A stretch of DNA of 6,180 nucleotides from Legionella genomosp. 1 (GCA_945901145.1 CAMDJY010000103.1:1-6180), one strand, 5' to 3'. Shown: positions 1-6,180, counted from the stretch's first letter. Notes: generated from the letters alone by a model not told the origin. Numbers and translations: made by a program.

Positions 1-499
1 CATTTAAGGTTCGTGCTTTAGCAATCATGACTTTTTCCATCATTGCTTTAGACATGCCCATAGCGTTAATAGGATAAACGGCTTTGTCCGTACTTAAACA
101 AACCACGCGACTCACAGCATTTTGAACTGCAGCTTCTAAAACATTTTCAGTGCCTAATATATTGGTTTTGACAGCTTCAAGTGGATAAAATTCACATGAA
201 GGGACTTGTTTTAAAGCAGCAGCATGAAAAATAAAATCTACATCTCGTGTAGCTGTAGATACGCTGTTGAAGTCTCGTACATCACCAATATAGAATTTGA
301 GACGAGAATTTTCGTAAAGTTTACGCATATCATCTTGTTTTTTTTCATCGCGGCTAAATATACGAATTTCTCCAATATTTGTACTAAGAAATCGTTTAAG
401 AACAGCATGTCCAAAAGATCCAGTGCCACCCGTAATTAGTAGCGTTTTATTCTGAAAAATGCTCGATAATAATTCAGGGTTTATCTTTTGTTCTACCAT
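1..499 (-). CDS. fnlA: UDP-GlcNAc 4,6-dehydratase/5-epimerase, FnlA/CapE/WbjB type (partial, 3' end beyond left edge)
   Basis: This is the N-terminal 166 codons of an extended short-chain dehydrogenase/reductase acting on UDP-GlcNAc in the cytoplasm. The family carries out the first step toward UDP-L-FucNAc or UDP-L-QuiNAc (inverting 4,6-dehydration with 5- and 3-epimerisation). Translating the minus strand from the ATG at 499-497 shows a Rossmann motif TGGTGSFG (residues 23-30), SRDEKKQDDMR (49-59), GDVRD (72-76), HAAALKQVP (92-100), STDKAVYP (136-143) and MGMSK (147-151). The last motif has Met where ordinary SDR enzymes have the catalytic Tyr of YxxxK. As I recall, that marks the FnlA/CapE group and separates it from PseB/FlaA1, which keep YxxxK. 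The start is supported by an AAGGAAGAGG-type ribosome site just upstream and an in-frame stop further upstream. Before the conserved FQNKTLLITGG (15-25) lie about 14 extra residues compared with the usual short N-terminus. It is transcribed divergently from the rml/wec operon. Partner genes fnlB and fnlC, if present, lie outside the window. Confidence 0.88.
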   Translation of the reverse strand, partial: MVEQKINPELLSSIFQNKTLLITGGTGSFGHAVLKRFLSTNIGEIRIFSRDEKKQDDMRKLYENSRLKFYIGDVRDFNSVSTATRDVDFIFHAAALKQVPSCEFYPLEAVKTNILGTENVLEAAVQNAVSRVVCLSTDKAVYPINAMGMSKAMMEKVMIAKARTLN

Positions 500-608
500 A
501 ATATCCTCTTCCTTAAGCGATACAAATTAGATGCATCGAAAAATACTTTGGTATCATGACGGAAATTTTTATGTCTGTCTAGAACATCGATAATGCAAAA
601 ACTGAATA

Positions 609-637
609 TTGACGGGTTGCCAAAAATATAGAATGAT
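609..637 (+). promoter_or_regulatory. Candidate distal sigma70 promoter for the rml/wec operon
   Basis: TTGACG (609-614, five of six matches to the -35 consensus) is followed by a 17-base spacer and AATGAT (632-637, four of six matches to the -10). It would give a leader of roughly 60 bases before the rmlB start. The match is moderate and found by eye in AT-rich DNA, so it could be chance. Confidence 0.3.
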
Positions 638-645
638 AGGGCTGT

Positions 646-673
646 TTTGCATGAAGTCTTTGTTTTATATCAT
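646..673 (+). promoter_or_regulatory. Candidate proximal sigma70 promoter for the rml/wec operon
   Basis: TTTGCA (646-651, four of six) is followed by a 16-base spacer and TATCAT (668-673, five of six). It would start transcription about 27 bases before the rmlB ATG. It scores about as well as the distal candidate, so the two cannot be ranked from sequence alone. Confidence 0.27.
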
Positions 674-706
674 GTTGAAAGTGCTAAAAAATAGGATGGT
701 GTATTC

Positions 707-1777
707 ATGAGATTTCTTATTACCGGCGGCGCGGGGTTTATTGGTTCAGCATTAATTCGTTATTTAATTAACGAAACTTCTCATACAGTATTGAATCTTG
801 ATAAATTAACTTATGCAGGAAATTTAGACTCTCTTGCTGAAGTGATCAACCATGATCGTTATTATTTTAAGCAAATTGATATTTGTAACGCGGATGAAAT
901 TCATGCTTGTTTTCAGGCTTACCAGCCAGATATTGTTATGCATTTAGCCGCCGAAAGTCATGTCGATCGCTCTATTAAGTCATCTGCTCCATTTGTTCAA
1001 ACGAATATTGTAGGTACTTTTATTTTGCTTGAAGCTTCTCGAGCATATTGGGGTAGTTTATCTGATGATCGTCGTGTTAAATTTCGTTTTCATCATATTT
1101 CTACAGATGAAGTCTACGGTGATTTAGCAGACACGCGTGCGTTATTTACTGAAAATACAGCTTATGATCCCAGCAGTCCTTATTCAGCTTCAAAAGCTTC
1201 GAGTGATCATTTAGTCAGGGCTTGGTATAGAACTTATCAATTACCGGTTTTAATCACCAACTGCTCAAATAATTATGGGCCTTACCAGTTTCCTGAAAAA
1301 TTAATCCCCTTAATGATTTTAAATGCTTTATCAGGTAAGTCGTTACCTGTATATGGTCAGGGAGACCAAATTCGAGATTGGCTATTTGTGGAAGACCATG
1401 TGCGCGCATTATATGAAGTTGTGACTAGGGGGCGCATAGGTGAAACTTATAATATTGGTGGGCATTGTGAGAAAAAAAATATAGATGTCGTTCATAGTAT
1501 TTGTCAATTATTAGAAGAAATGAGACCAATTGTTTCAAGCGAGATGACTGTTCAGCATTACCAAGAGCTCATCACCTTCGTTACAGATAGACCTGGTCAT
1601 GATAAGCGATATGCCATTGATGCTAGCAAAATTGAAAAAGATCTGGGTTGGCGACCCAAAGAAAATTTTGATTCTGGTTTAAGAAAAACCGTGGAATGGT
1701 ATTTAACGCATCCCAATTGGTATCAACGTATTTTGGATAAAAGTTACCTTTTGTCCTCTGAGCTTGTTTTTCAATGA
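707..1777 (+). CDS. rmlB (rffG): dTDP-glucose 4,6-dehydratase
   Basis: This cytoplasmic NAD+-dependent enzyme converts dTDP-D-glucose to dTDP-4-keto-6-deoxy-D-glucose, the branch-point intermediate for dTDP-rhamnose and dTDP-amino sugars. It is 356 residues, the family's usual length. In order it shows the NAD-binding GGAGFIG (7-13), [10 protein letters not shown] (31-40), [11 protein letters not shown] (79-89), the catalytic Thr-Asp-Glu of STDEVYG (T133, D134, E135), the active-site YSASK (Y159, K163), [14 protein letters not shown] (188-201), RDWLFVEDH (223-231) and [12 protein letters not shown] (294-305). All of the catalytic residues I know for RmlB are present. The ATG follows a GGATGGTG-like ribosome site. 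It is the first gene of the operon. The only gap of any size (46 bases) separates it from rmlA. No rmlC or rmlD follows; wecD and wecE do, so the product most likely feeds Fuc4NAc synthesis rather than rhamnose, unless rmlCD sit elsewhere. Confidence 0.97.
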   Translation: MRFLITGGAGFIGSALIRYLINETSHTVLNLDKLTYAGNLDSLAEVINHDRYYFKQIDICNADEIHACFQAYQPDIVMHLAAESHVDRSIKSSAPFVQTNIVGTFILLEASRAYWGSLSDDRRVKFRFHHISTDEVYGDLADTRALFTENTAYDPSSPYSASKASSDHLVRAWYRTYQLPVLITNCSNNYGPYQFPEKLIPLMILNALSGKSLPVYGQGDQIRDWLFVEDHVRALYEVVTRGRIGETYNIGGHCEKKNIDVVHSICQLLEEMRPIVSSEMTVQHYQELITFVTDRPGHDKRYAIDASKIEKDLGWRPKENFDSGLRKTVEWYLTHPNWYQRILDKSYLLSSELVFQ

Positions 1778-1823
1778 TCTTTTATGTATTGTTTCTGTTG
1801 TGATTTAAGAGTGGAGCGTTGAT

Positions 1824-2693
1824 GTGAAAGGAATTATATTAGCCGGTGGTCATGGTACTCGACTATATCCAGTAACACGTGGTGTTTCAAAGCATTTATT
1901 GCCCATTTATGACAAGCCAATGATTTATTATCCGTTGTCAGTGCTCATGTTAGCGGGAATTCGAGATATTTTAATTATTACGACACCAGAAGATAAAGCC
2001 TCTTATCAACGATTATTAGGAGATGGCAGTCTTTTCGGAATCCATTTATTATATAAAGAACAGCCAAATCCTGCTGGATTAGCCCAATCGTTTATTCTTG
2101 GTGAAGAATTTATAGGTGATGACTCAGTTTGTTTGATTCTAGGGGATAATATTTTCTATGGTCAAGGGTTTACTCCTAAACTAGAGTGCGCTGTAAAAGC
2201 TGTTGATGGTGCAACTGTTTTTGGTTATCAAGTTAAAGACCCGCATCGTTTTGGTATTGTTGAGTTTGATGATCAAATGAGAGCAATATCTATAGAAGAA
2301 AAGCCTATTGCACCTAAGTCTAATTATGCAGTAACAGGATTATATTTTTATGATAATCGGGTTGTTGAAATTGCTAAAAATGTTAAGCCATCTGCGCGTG
2401 GTGAGCTTGAAATAACGTCTATTAATCAAGTTTATTTAGAAAATGGTGCTCTGCGAGTGGAGTTACTAGGACGAGGTTTTGCATGGCTAGATACAGGAAC
2501 ATTTGAGAGTCTTGCAGAAGCTGGTTTGTTTGTACAAACTATTGAACATAGGCAAGGTTTTAAAATTGCTTGTCTTGAGGAAATCGCATATCACAATGGT
2601 TGGTTGTCTCGGGATAGTATCATAGAAATCGCTCGTCAGTATGGTAAAAATAGTTATGGTGCTTATTTGTTTGGATTAGTTGATCGTGAGTGA
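1824..2693 (+). CDS. rmlA (rffH): Glucose-1-phosphate thymidylyltransferase
   Basis: This enzyme joins dTTP and glucose-1-phosphate to give dTDP-glucose and pyrophosphate, supplying the substrate for RmlB. It is 289 residues and appears full length. Visible motifs are the nucleotidyltransferase signature [13 protein letters not shown] (6-18), [20 protein letters not shown] (23-42), [11 protein letters not shown] (106-116) with the Mg2+-binding D108, EEKP (158-161), GELEIT (193-198) and FAWLDTGT (219-226) with the second Mg2+ ligand D223. It resembles E. coli RffH more than a generic RmlA, for example in the shared stretches [25 protein letters not shown] and [12 protein letters not shown]. 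The signature has His where Ser is usual (GGHGTRL) and KHLLP where KQLLP is usual. The start is GTG at 1824, supported by GGAG at 1813-1816 seven bases upstream and by the conserved [10 protein letters not shown]-terminus. The 3' end overlaps wecD. Confidence 0.96.
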   Translation: MKGIILAGGHGTRLYPVTRGVSKHLLPIYDKPMIYYPLSVLMLAGIRDILIITTPEDKASYQRLLGDGSLFGIHLLYKEQPNPAGLAQSFILGEEFIGDDSVCLILGDNIFYGQGFTPKLECAVKAVDGATVFGYQVKDPHRFGIVEFDDQMRAISIEEKPIAPKSNYAVTGLYFYDNRVVEIAKNVKPSARGELEITSINQVYLENGALRVELLGRGFAWLDTGTFESLAEAGLFVQTIEHRQGFKIACLEEIAYHNGWLSRDSIIEIARQYGKNSYGAYLFGLVDRE

Positions 2694-3402
2694 TTCACCT
2701 TTTAAATATAAGCCATGGGATTCTGAGTTTTTTAATCAAAATATTTTTGAACTAGATATCCATGATGCATATCATTTAACGATTGATCATGTTCGTCAAT
2801 CTAAAAATACGTTGATTCAAGTTAAAGTCCCTGTTGAAAATTTATTATTACTTGATAAATTGCAGTCGTTTAATTTTCAAATCGTTGAAACTGAAATGTA
2901 TTTTGAAAAGCAATTAATGCCAATATCGACGACTAATTTACCAGAAAAAGTCGCAGTATTAGATGATTTAGAAGCCGTTATGAAATTAGCAGCTCATGCA
3001 TTTACATATAGTCGTTTTAGGCCCAGTTGGTTTAAACAAGACGATTCTTCAAGGTTTTATTCTGAATGGGCAAAAAATGCCATATTAAAAAAATATGATG
3101 ATATTTGTTTTAAAATAGAAGAAGACTCAACCAGTGAATTATTCGGCTTTATTACCGGAAAAAAAATTAATGCGATTTTTGTAAAAATTGGTTTAATTTG
3201 TGTATCTGAAATAAAGCGAGGCAAAAAAATAGGTGCTGATTTACTAAGAATGATTGAAAATTGGTCGGTGGCAGAGGGGATGTCAAAAATTGCTGTGGCA
3301 ACACAGGGCTCTAATTTGATGGCTGTCTCTTTTTATTTACGTAATGGCTACCAATTAAAAGGGATTAATTACTGGATGTATTTAAAAAATGATTATTTTT
3401 AA
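2686..3402 (+). CDS. wecD (rffC): dTDP-fucosamine (TDP-4-amino-4,6-dideoxy-D-galactose) N-acetyltransferase
   Basis: This GNAT-family enzyme transfers acetyl from acetyl-CoA to the 4-amine of dTDP-4-amino-4,6-dideoxygalactose, giving dTDP-Fuc4NAc. It is about 238 residues; E. coli WecD is 224. Resemblance to WecD is moderate but runs the whole length. Counting from the GTG at 2686, it shows [10 protein letters not shown] near the N-terminus, the family-typical SRFRPSWF...[11 protein letters not shown] (about 109-133), the acetyl-CoA loop [11 protein letters not shown] (about 177-187), VATQGSN (about 204-210), SFYLRNGY (about 215-222), where a Tyr matches the position of the proposed catalytic acid of WecD, and YWMYL near the end. 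The start is uncertain: GTG at 2686 lies ten bases after a GGA (2673-2675), and an in-frame TTG at 2680 would add two residues. Either way the gene overlaps the rmlA end, which suggests translational coupling. Its place between rmlA and wecE supports the call. Confidence 0.87.
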   Translation: MSDSPFKYKPWDSEFFNQNIFELDIHDAYHLTIDHVRQSKNTLIQVKVPVENLLLLDKLQSFNFQIVETEMYFEKQLMPISTTNLPEKVAVLDDLEAVMKLAAHAFTYSRFRPSWFKQDDSSRFYSEWAKNAILKKYDDICFKIEEDSTSELFGFITGKKINAIFVKIGLICVSEIKRGKKIGADLLRMIENWSVAEGMSKIAVATQGSNLMAVSFYLRNGYQLKGINYWMYLKNDYF

Positions 3403-4531
3403 TAAACCCACTGTGCTGGGCAAGGAAATGACATACATACAAGATGTTATTACTCATTGTACCAAATTATCTGGGGATGGTGTTTTTTCAAAAAAGTGCG
3501 AAAATTGGTTTGAAAAAACGTTTGACGTTCAAAAAGCAATGCTCACCCCTTCTTGTACGGCTGCGTTAGAAATGGCGGCATTACTGATCGATATTCAGCC
3601 TGGCGATGAAGTGATTATGCCGAGTTATACTTTTGTCAGTACGGCAAATGCTTTTGTTTTACGTGGAGCAAAAATTGTTTTTGTGGACATTCGTCCAGAT
3701 ACAATGAATATCGATGAAAAAAAAATTGAAGCTGCAATTACTCAACGAACGAAAGCTATTGTGCCAGTACATTATGCAGGTGTTGCATGTGACATGGATG
3801 TGATATGTGCTATTGCCGATCAATATCAGTTATATGTTATAGAAGATGCTGCACAAGGCGTGATGGCTAGTTATCAAGGTAAGCCCTTAGGTTCGATTGG
3901 CCATTTAGGATGTTATAGTTTTCATGATACAAAAAACTATACTTCTGGTGGAGAAGGGGGGGCGTTGCTGATTAATGATGAACGATTTATAGAGCGTGCT
4001 GAAATCATACGTGAAAAAGGCACAAACCGCTCTATGTTTTTAAAAGGCGCTGTAGATAAATACACATGGCGGGACATGGGTTCAAGTTATTTACCCAGCG
4101 AATTACAAGCAGCGTACTTATTAGCACAGCTAGAGGAATCAAAAAAAATTAATGATCGTCGTTTATCAATTTGGAACAAGTATCATGACGCTTTCCAAAG
4201 TCTAGATTCAGATAAAATAATCAAGAGGCCTTTTATCCCTGATGTTAGTCAACAAAATGCGCATATGTATTATATAAAACTACCATCGTTAGAAGCGCGA
4301 ACGTTTTTTATAGATGAAATGTTAAACGTAAGGAAAATTCAAACGCCATACCATTATATTCCATTACATTCTAGTCCGGCGGGATTGAAATTTGGTCGCA
4401 TGCATGGTCATGATGTGTATACGACAGCAGAAAGTCAAAAAATTGTTCGATTGCCATTGTATTACGATATATCTGATGAAAGTGTTGATACTGTGATTGC
4501 ATCGGTCAGTCTAACATTAGAGAAGATGTAA
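3389..4531 (+). CDS. wecE (rffA): dTDP-4-keto-6-deoxy-D-glucose transaminase
   Basis: This PLP-dependent DegT/DnrJ/EryC1-family aminotransferase uses L-glutamate to aminate C4 of dTDP-4-keto-6-deoxyglucose, giving dTDP-4-amino-4,6-dideoxy-D-galactose, the WecD substrate. It is 380 residues; E. coli WecE is 376. Similarity is very strong: LTPSCTAALEMAALL (52-66), PGDEVIMPSYTFVSTANAF (71-89), VPVHYAGVACDMD (125-137), EDAAQGVM (152-159) with the PLP-contacting D153, SFHDTKNYTSGGEGGALL (177-194) with the PLP-lysine K182, EIIREKGTNRS (205-215), DKYTWRDMGSSYL (223-235), NAHMYYIKL (290-298) and YHYIPLH (321-327). The motif reads FHDTKN where I recall FHETKN, a conservative change. The ATG start is fixed by the family-typical MIxFNxPxVxG opening and overlaps the wecD end by 14 bases. 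No strong ribosome site is visible, so reinitiation after wecD is likely. The last sense codon is ATG, followed by TAA and then the wzx start. Confidence 0.96.
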   Translation: MIIFNKPTVLGKEMTYIQDVITHCTKLSGDGVFSKKCENWFEKTFDVQKAMLTPSCTAALEMAALLIDIQPGDEVIMPSYTFVSTANAFVLRGAKIVFVDIRPDTMNIDEKKIEAAITQRTKAIVPVHYAGVACDMDVICAIADQYQLYVIEDAAQGVMASYQGKPLGSIGHLGCYSFHDTKNYTSGGEGGALLINDERFIERAEIIREKGTNRSMFLKGAVDKYTWRDMGSSYLPSELQAAYLLAQLEESKKINDRRLSIWNKYHDAFQSLDSDKIIKRPFIPDVSQQNAHMYYIKLPSLEARTFFIDEMLNVRKIQTPYHYIPLHSSPAGLKFGRMHGHDVYTTAESQKIVRLPLYYDISDESVDTVIASVSLTLEKM

Positions 4532-5824
4532 TTGGTTAAGTTGAGGGCAGTGATTCTGACTTCATTGGCCCACATATCTAGGATATTGACTGTGTTTTTT
4601 TTAATTAAGATCATATCTACAGAGTTAGGCCCGGATGGATTTGGTAGGCTCGGTCATTATATGAGTATGATAGCTATTTTGACAGTCTTGTCAGGCGGCG
4701 GGATTTTCAATGGAGTTATAAAATATGTCTCAGAGTTTCGTTCTAAGCCAATTAAGCTCATGCGATTTATTTCTTCTGCTGCCTCTTATTCATTGTTCGT
4801 TGGTTTATTGATTTTTGGTATTGGTGTTGTTTTTTCAAAATATATTTCTATTATTTTATTTGGTACAGAAGATTTTAGTTGGACAATCATATTGCTGTCT
4901 ATTGTTCAATTGTTATTAGGCTTCTCAATGTTGGTTAATGGTATTGCTAACGGATTAAAAGCAACCTACGTTTTTGTCTCAATTCAAATTTTTGGTAATG
5001 TATTAAGTATTCCTGCTGTGTATATTTTAACTTCATTATATGGCTTGAAGGGGGCTGCGGTCGGCTTGGCTTTCTCTTTAGCCAGCTTTACATTGCCAGC
5101 ATATTATTATTACAAAACATCTCATTTAAAAAAATTAGTTAAAATTTCATTCGTAACTAATAGACATTTTTATAATTTATCTGGGTATTCTGCAATGGCA
5201 CTCATGAGTGCTATTACATTTCCTATTGTGGAAATACTTATCAGGCAAATGATTGTGTATCATTTAGATTATACATCTGCGGGGATATGGCAGGCCGGCA
5301 TAAAGCTCTCGAGTGCTTATGTCGGATTTTTTACGATGTTTTTAGCTTTATATTTTGTTCCAATAATTTCCGAACAGGAGAATAAAAAAATAATTTCCCA
5401 TCAAATTTTTTTATATATTTTTGTGTTAAGTTTGGTTTTTATCATGGGGGCGTCTGTCTTTTATATTTTTAGGGAGCATGTGGTTTTTATTCTTTTTTCA
5501 GAAAAATTTAATATATTGAACCAAATTATTTACTATCAGCTCATTGGTGATTATTTCAAAATAGTTGCATATGTCATTGGATATGTTGCGGTCGCCAAGG
5601 CGGCAACGAAACTGTATATTTTTGCCGAGATATTTCAAAGTGTATTGTTTTTTGTCTTGTCGCGTATTTTGTTTAGTATGAATCAAGATATTGTGTCGAT
5701 TATGCAGGCCTATGTGTGTACTTATTTTCTGTATTTTGTAGTTTGCTTAATTTCTTTATATATTTATTTGATGAAAAAAAATACTCGACCTATTGGTGCG
5801 GTAGATGGAGAGATTTTATGTTGA
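4532..5824 (+). CDS. wzxE: WzxE-like lipid-linked oligosaccharide flippase (MOP superfamily)
   Basis: This 430-residue inner-membrane protein of the polysaccharide-transporter (MATE/MOP) superfamily has many hydrophobic segments, roughly twelve predicted by eye, with few charged residues between them. The family moves undecaprenyl-diphosphate-linked glycans from the cytoplasmic to the periplasmic face. It resembles E. coli WzxE, the ECA lipid III flippase, rather than generic O-antigen Wzx proteins: GGGIFNGVIKYVSEF (55-69), AGIWQAGIKLSSAY (250-263) and YQLIGDYFKIVAYVIGY (335-351) with VAKAATKLYIFAEI (354-367). The start is TTG at 4532, directly after the wecE TAA and in the same frame, with a weak GAGAAG ribosome-like stretch inside the wecE end. 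TTG is preferred because the N-terminus up to IKIIS is then exactly as long as that of WzxE. TTG at 4541 and GTG at 4550 are alternatives. A tail of about 14 residues beyond the usual WzxE end overlaps the next gene's ribosome site and start. Confidence 0.92.
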   Translation: MVKLRAVILTSLAHISRILTVFFLIKIISTELGPDGFGRLGHYMSMIAILTVLSGGGIFNGVIKYVSEFRSKPIKLMRFISSAASYSLFVGLLIFGIGVVFSKYISIILFGTEDFSWTIILLSIVQLLLGFSMLVNGIANGLKATYVFVSIQIFGNVLSIPAVYILTSLYGLKGAAVGLAFSLASFTLPAYYYYKTSHLKKLVKISFVTNRHFYNLSGYSAMALMSAITFPIVEILIRQMIVYHLDYTSAGIWQAGIKLSSAYVGFFTMFLALYFVPIISEQENKKIISHQIFLYIFVLSLVFIMGASVFYIFREHVVFILFSEKFNILNQIIYYQLIGDYFKIVAYVIGYVAVAKAATKLYIFAEIFQSVLFFVLSRILFSMNQDIVSIMQAYVCTYFLYFVVCLISLYIYLMKKNTRPIGAVDGEILC

Positions 5825-6180
5825 TTGTAGCAAGTACTTTGCTGATGAATGGTGGTACAACATTTATTATTCGTTTGTGTCGTGAGTTAAAAAAAACTAA
5901 TTCTAATGTTGCTGTTCTTTTATTGGCAGAGTCTCTGGATTCTGACTTATTGTCTCAGTTGCAAGCGATTGTTCCTGTTTATTATTTAAGTGATTATCTT
6001 TACTTTAAATTCAAAAAAGGGCGTCATACGCAACTTGGTATATTTATGCCGTTCAAACATCAAAAGCTTATAGATTTAATCAACCGACATGACAAAAATA
6101 TACATGTAATGGGTTTTTTTGGAGTGTTTTTTGCGCAAAAACTGTTATCAAAATTAAAAAATGATATTAAAGTGAGCGTA
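5818..6180 (+). CDS. Probable GT-B fold glycosyltransferase (partial, 3' end beyond right edge)
   Basis: This open frame runs to the window edge and gives 121 residues with no stop. The ATG at 5818 has the best ribosome site in the operon (GGAGAG at 5807-5812) and overlaps the wzx end by 7 bases. The product begins MLIVASTLLMNGGTTFIIRL, a first beta strand followed by a Gly-Gly loop and helix. That is the usual opening of GT4-like GT-B glycosyltransferases, which have xxGGxxxxxxxL near the N-terminus. It continues with alternating hydrophobic strands (VAVLLLAES, about 31-39; IHVMGFFG, about 95-102). The catalytic C-terminal half is missing, so donor and linkage are unknown. In the E. coli ECA operon this slot holds wecF (GT56, Fuc4NAc transferase), but I see no resemblance to the WecF N-terminus I remember. 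By position it may add Fuc4NAc or another sugar of the same unit; that is inference. Confidence 0.7.
   Translation, partial: MLIVASTLLMNGGTTFIIRLCRELKKTNSNVAVLLLAESLDSDLLSQLQAIVPVYYLSDYLYFKFKKGRHTQLGIFMPFKHQKLIDLINRHDKNIHVMGFFGVFFAQKLLSKLKNDIKVSV

Larger units (their letters stand above)
500..706. promoter_or_regulatory. Divergent intergenic promoter region between fnlA and the rml/wec operon
   Basis: These 207 bases separate two genes read in opposite directions, so both transcription units probably start here. The region is AT-rich and holds no convincing ORF, RNA gene or strong hairpin. Weak sigma70-like matches occur on both strands. The plus-strand candidates are given as separate entries. 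On the minus strand, TCTAAT (complement of 526-531, five of six matches to TATAAT) lies about 27 bases upstream of the fnlA start but has no good -35. A TATAAA (complement of 664-669) lies further away. I saw no JUMPstart/ops element like those in the leaders of many O-antigen and capsule operons. That a promoter lies here is inferred from gene orientation. The exact boxes are guesses. Confidence 0.55.

Noticed and set aside
238..429. 63-codon minus-strand open frame
   Set aside because: It overlaps the fnlA coding region in another frame on the same strand; fnlA's reading is confirmed by continuous family motifs.
224..439. 71-codon plus-strand open frame opposite fnlA
   Set aside because: It lies wholly antisense to the conserved FnlA-type coding sequence, has no family resemblance, and its Cys/Phe-rich product looks like a shadow.
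1..499. PseB/FlaA1 (pseudaminic acid) assignment for the minus-strand gene
   Set aside because: Those enzymes keep the YxxxK catalytic motif; this protein has MGMSK and the STDKAVYPINAMG context of FnlA/CapE.
1778..1823. Possible terminator or internal promoter in the rmlB-rmlA gap
   Set aside because: No stable inverted repeat followed by a T-run and no good -35/-10 pair were seen; the gap is too short and AT-rich to support either.
707..2693. A dTDP-L-rhamnose (rmlBACD) operon
   Set aside because: No rmlC or rmlD follows; the next genes are wecD- and wecE-like, pointing to dTDP-Fuc4NAc instead.
5498..5686. 62-codon minus-strand open frame inside wzx
   Set aside because: It is antisense to a conserved part of the flippase (the IGDYFK region), with no ribosome site or recognisable domain.
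5797..5808. GCGGTAG core resembling the RfaH ops element
   Set aside because: Only about eight of twelve positions match, the conserved T is misplaced, and it sits inside the wzx 3' end rather than in an operon leader. A seven-base match is expected by chance at about this scale.

Overview
The window is an AT-rich surface-polysaccharide locus, almost certainly from a gammaproteobacterium. The evidence is the order of the genes and how closely their proteins resemble the Escherichia coli enterobacterial common antigen (ECA) enzymes as I remember them. The very A/T-rich third codon positions argue against E. coli itself. They suit an AT-rich gammaproteobacterium, such as members of Legionellales or Moraxellaceae, but I cannot name the genus from this sequence.

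Layout. Bases 1-499 on the minus strand hold the first 166 codons of an FnlA/CapE/WbjB-type UDP-GlcNAc 4,6-dehydratase/5-epimerase, cut by the left edge. Bases 500-706 form a divergent intergenic region with weak promoter-like sequences. From 707 to the right edge runs one tightly packed plus-strand operon: rmlB/rffG (dTDP-glucose 4,6-dehydratase), rmlA/rffH (glucose-1-phosphate thymidylyltransferase), wecD/rffC (dTDP-fucosamine N-acetyltransferase), wecE/rffA (dTDP-4-keto-6-deoxyglucose transaminase), a WzxE-like lipid-linked-glycan flippase, and the first 121 codons of a probable GT-B glycosyltransferase. The gap after rmlB is 46 bases. Every later junction overlaps or abuts.

How the genes work together. 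RmlA makes dTDP-glucose and RmlB converts it to dTDP-4-keto-6-deoxyglucose. WecE aminates C4 in the galacto configuration, and WecD acetylates the amine to give dTDP-Fuc4NAc (dTDP-4-acetamido-4,6-dideoxy-D-galactose). The flippase would then move the finished undecaprenyl-diphosphate-linked oligosaccharide across the inner membrane. The order rffG-rffH-rffC-rffA-wzxE is the same as in the E. coli ECA operon, but the flanks differ. In place of wecB-wecC upstream there is a divergent fnlA-type gene (UDP-L-FucNAc/QuiNAc route). In place of wecF downstream there is a glycosyltransferase that does not look like WecF. The simplest reading is an ECA-derived Fuc4NAc-plus-flippase cassette built into a different glycan locus, possibly one whose repeat combines Fuc4NAc with an FnlA-derived sugar.

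I saw no tRNA, rRNA, CRISPR array, insertion sequence, attachment site or convincing rho-independent terminator.
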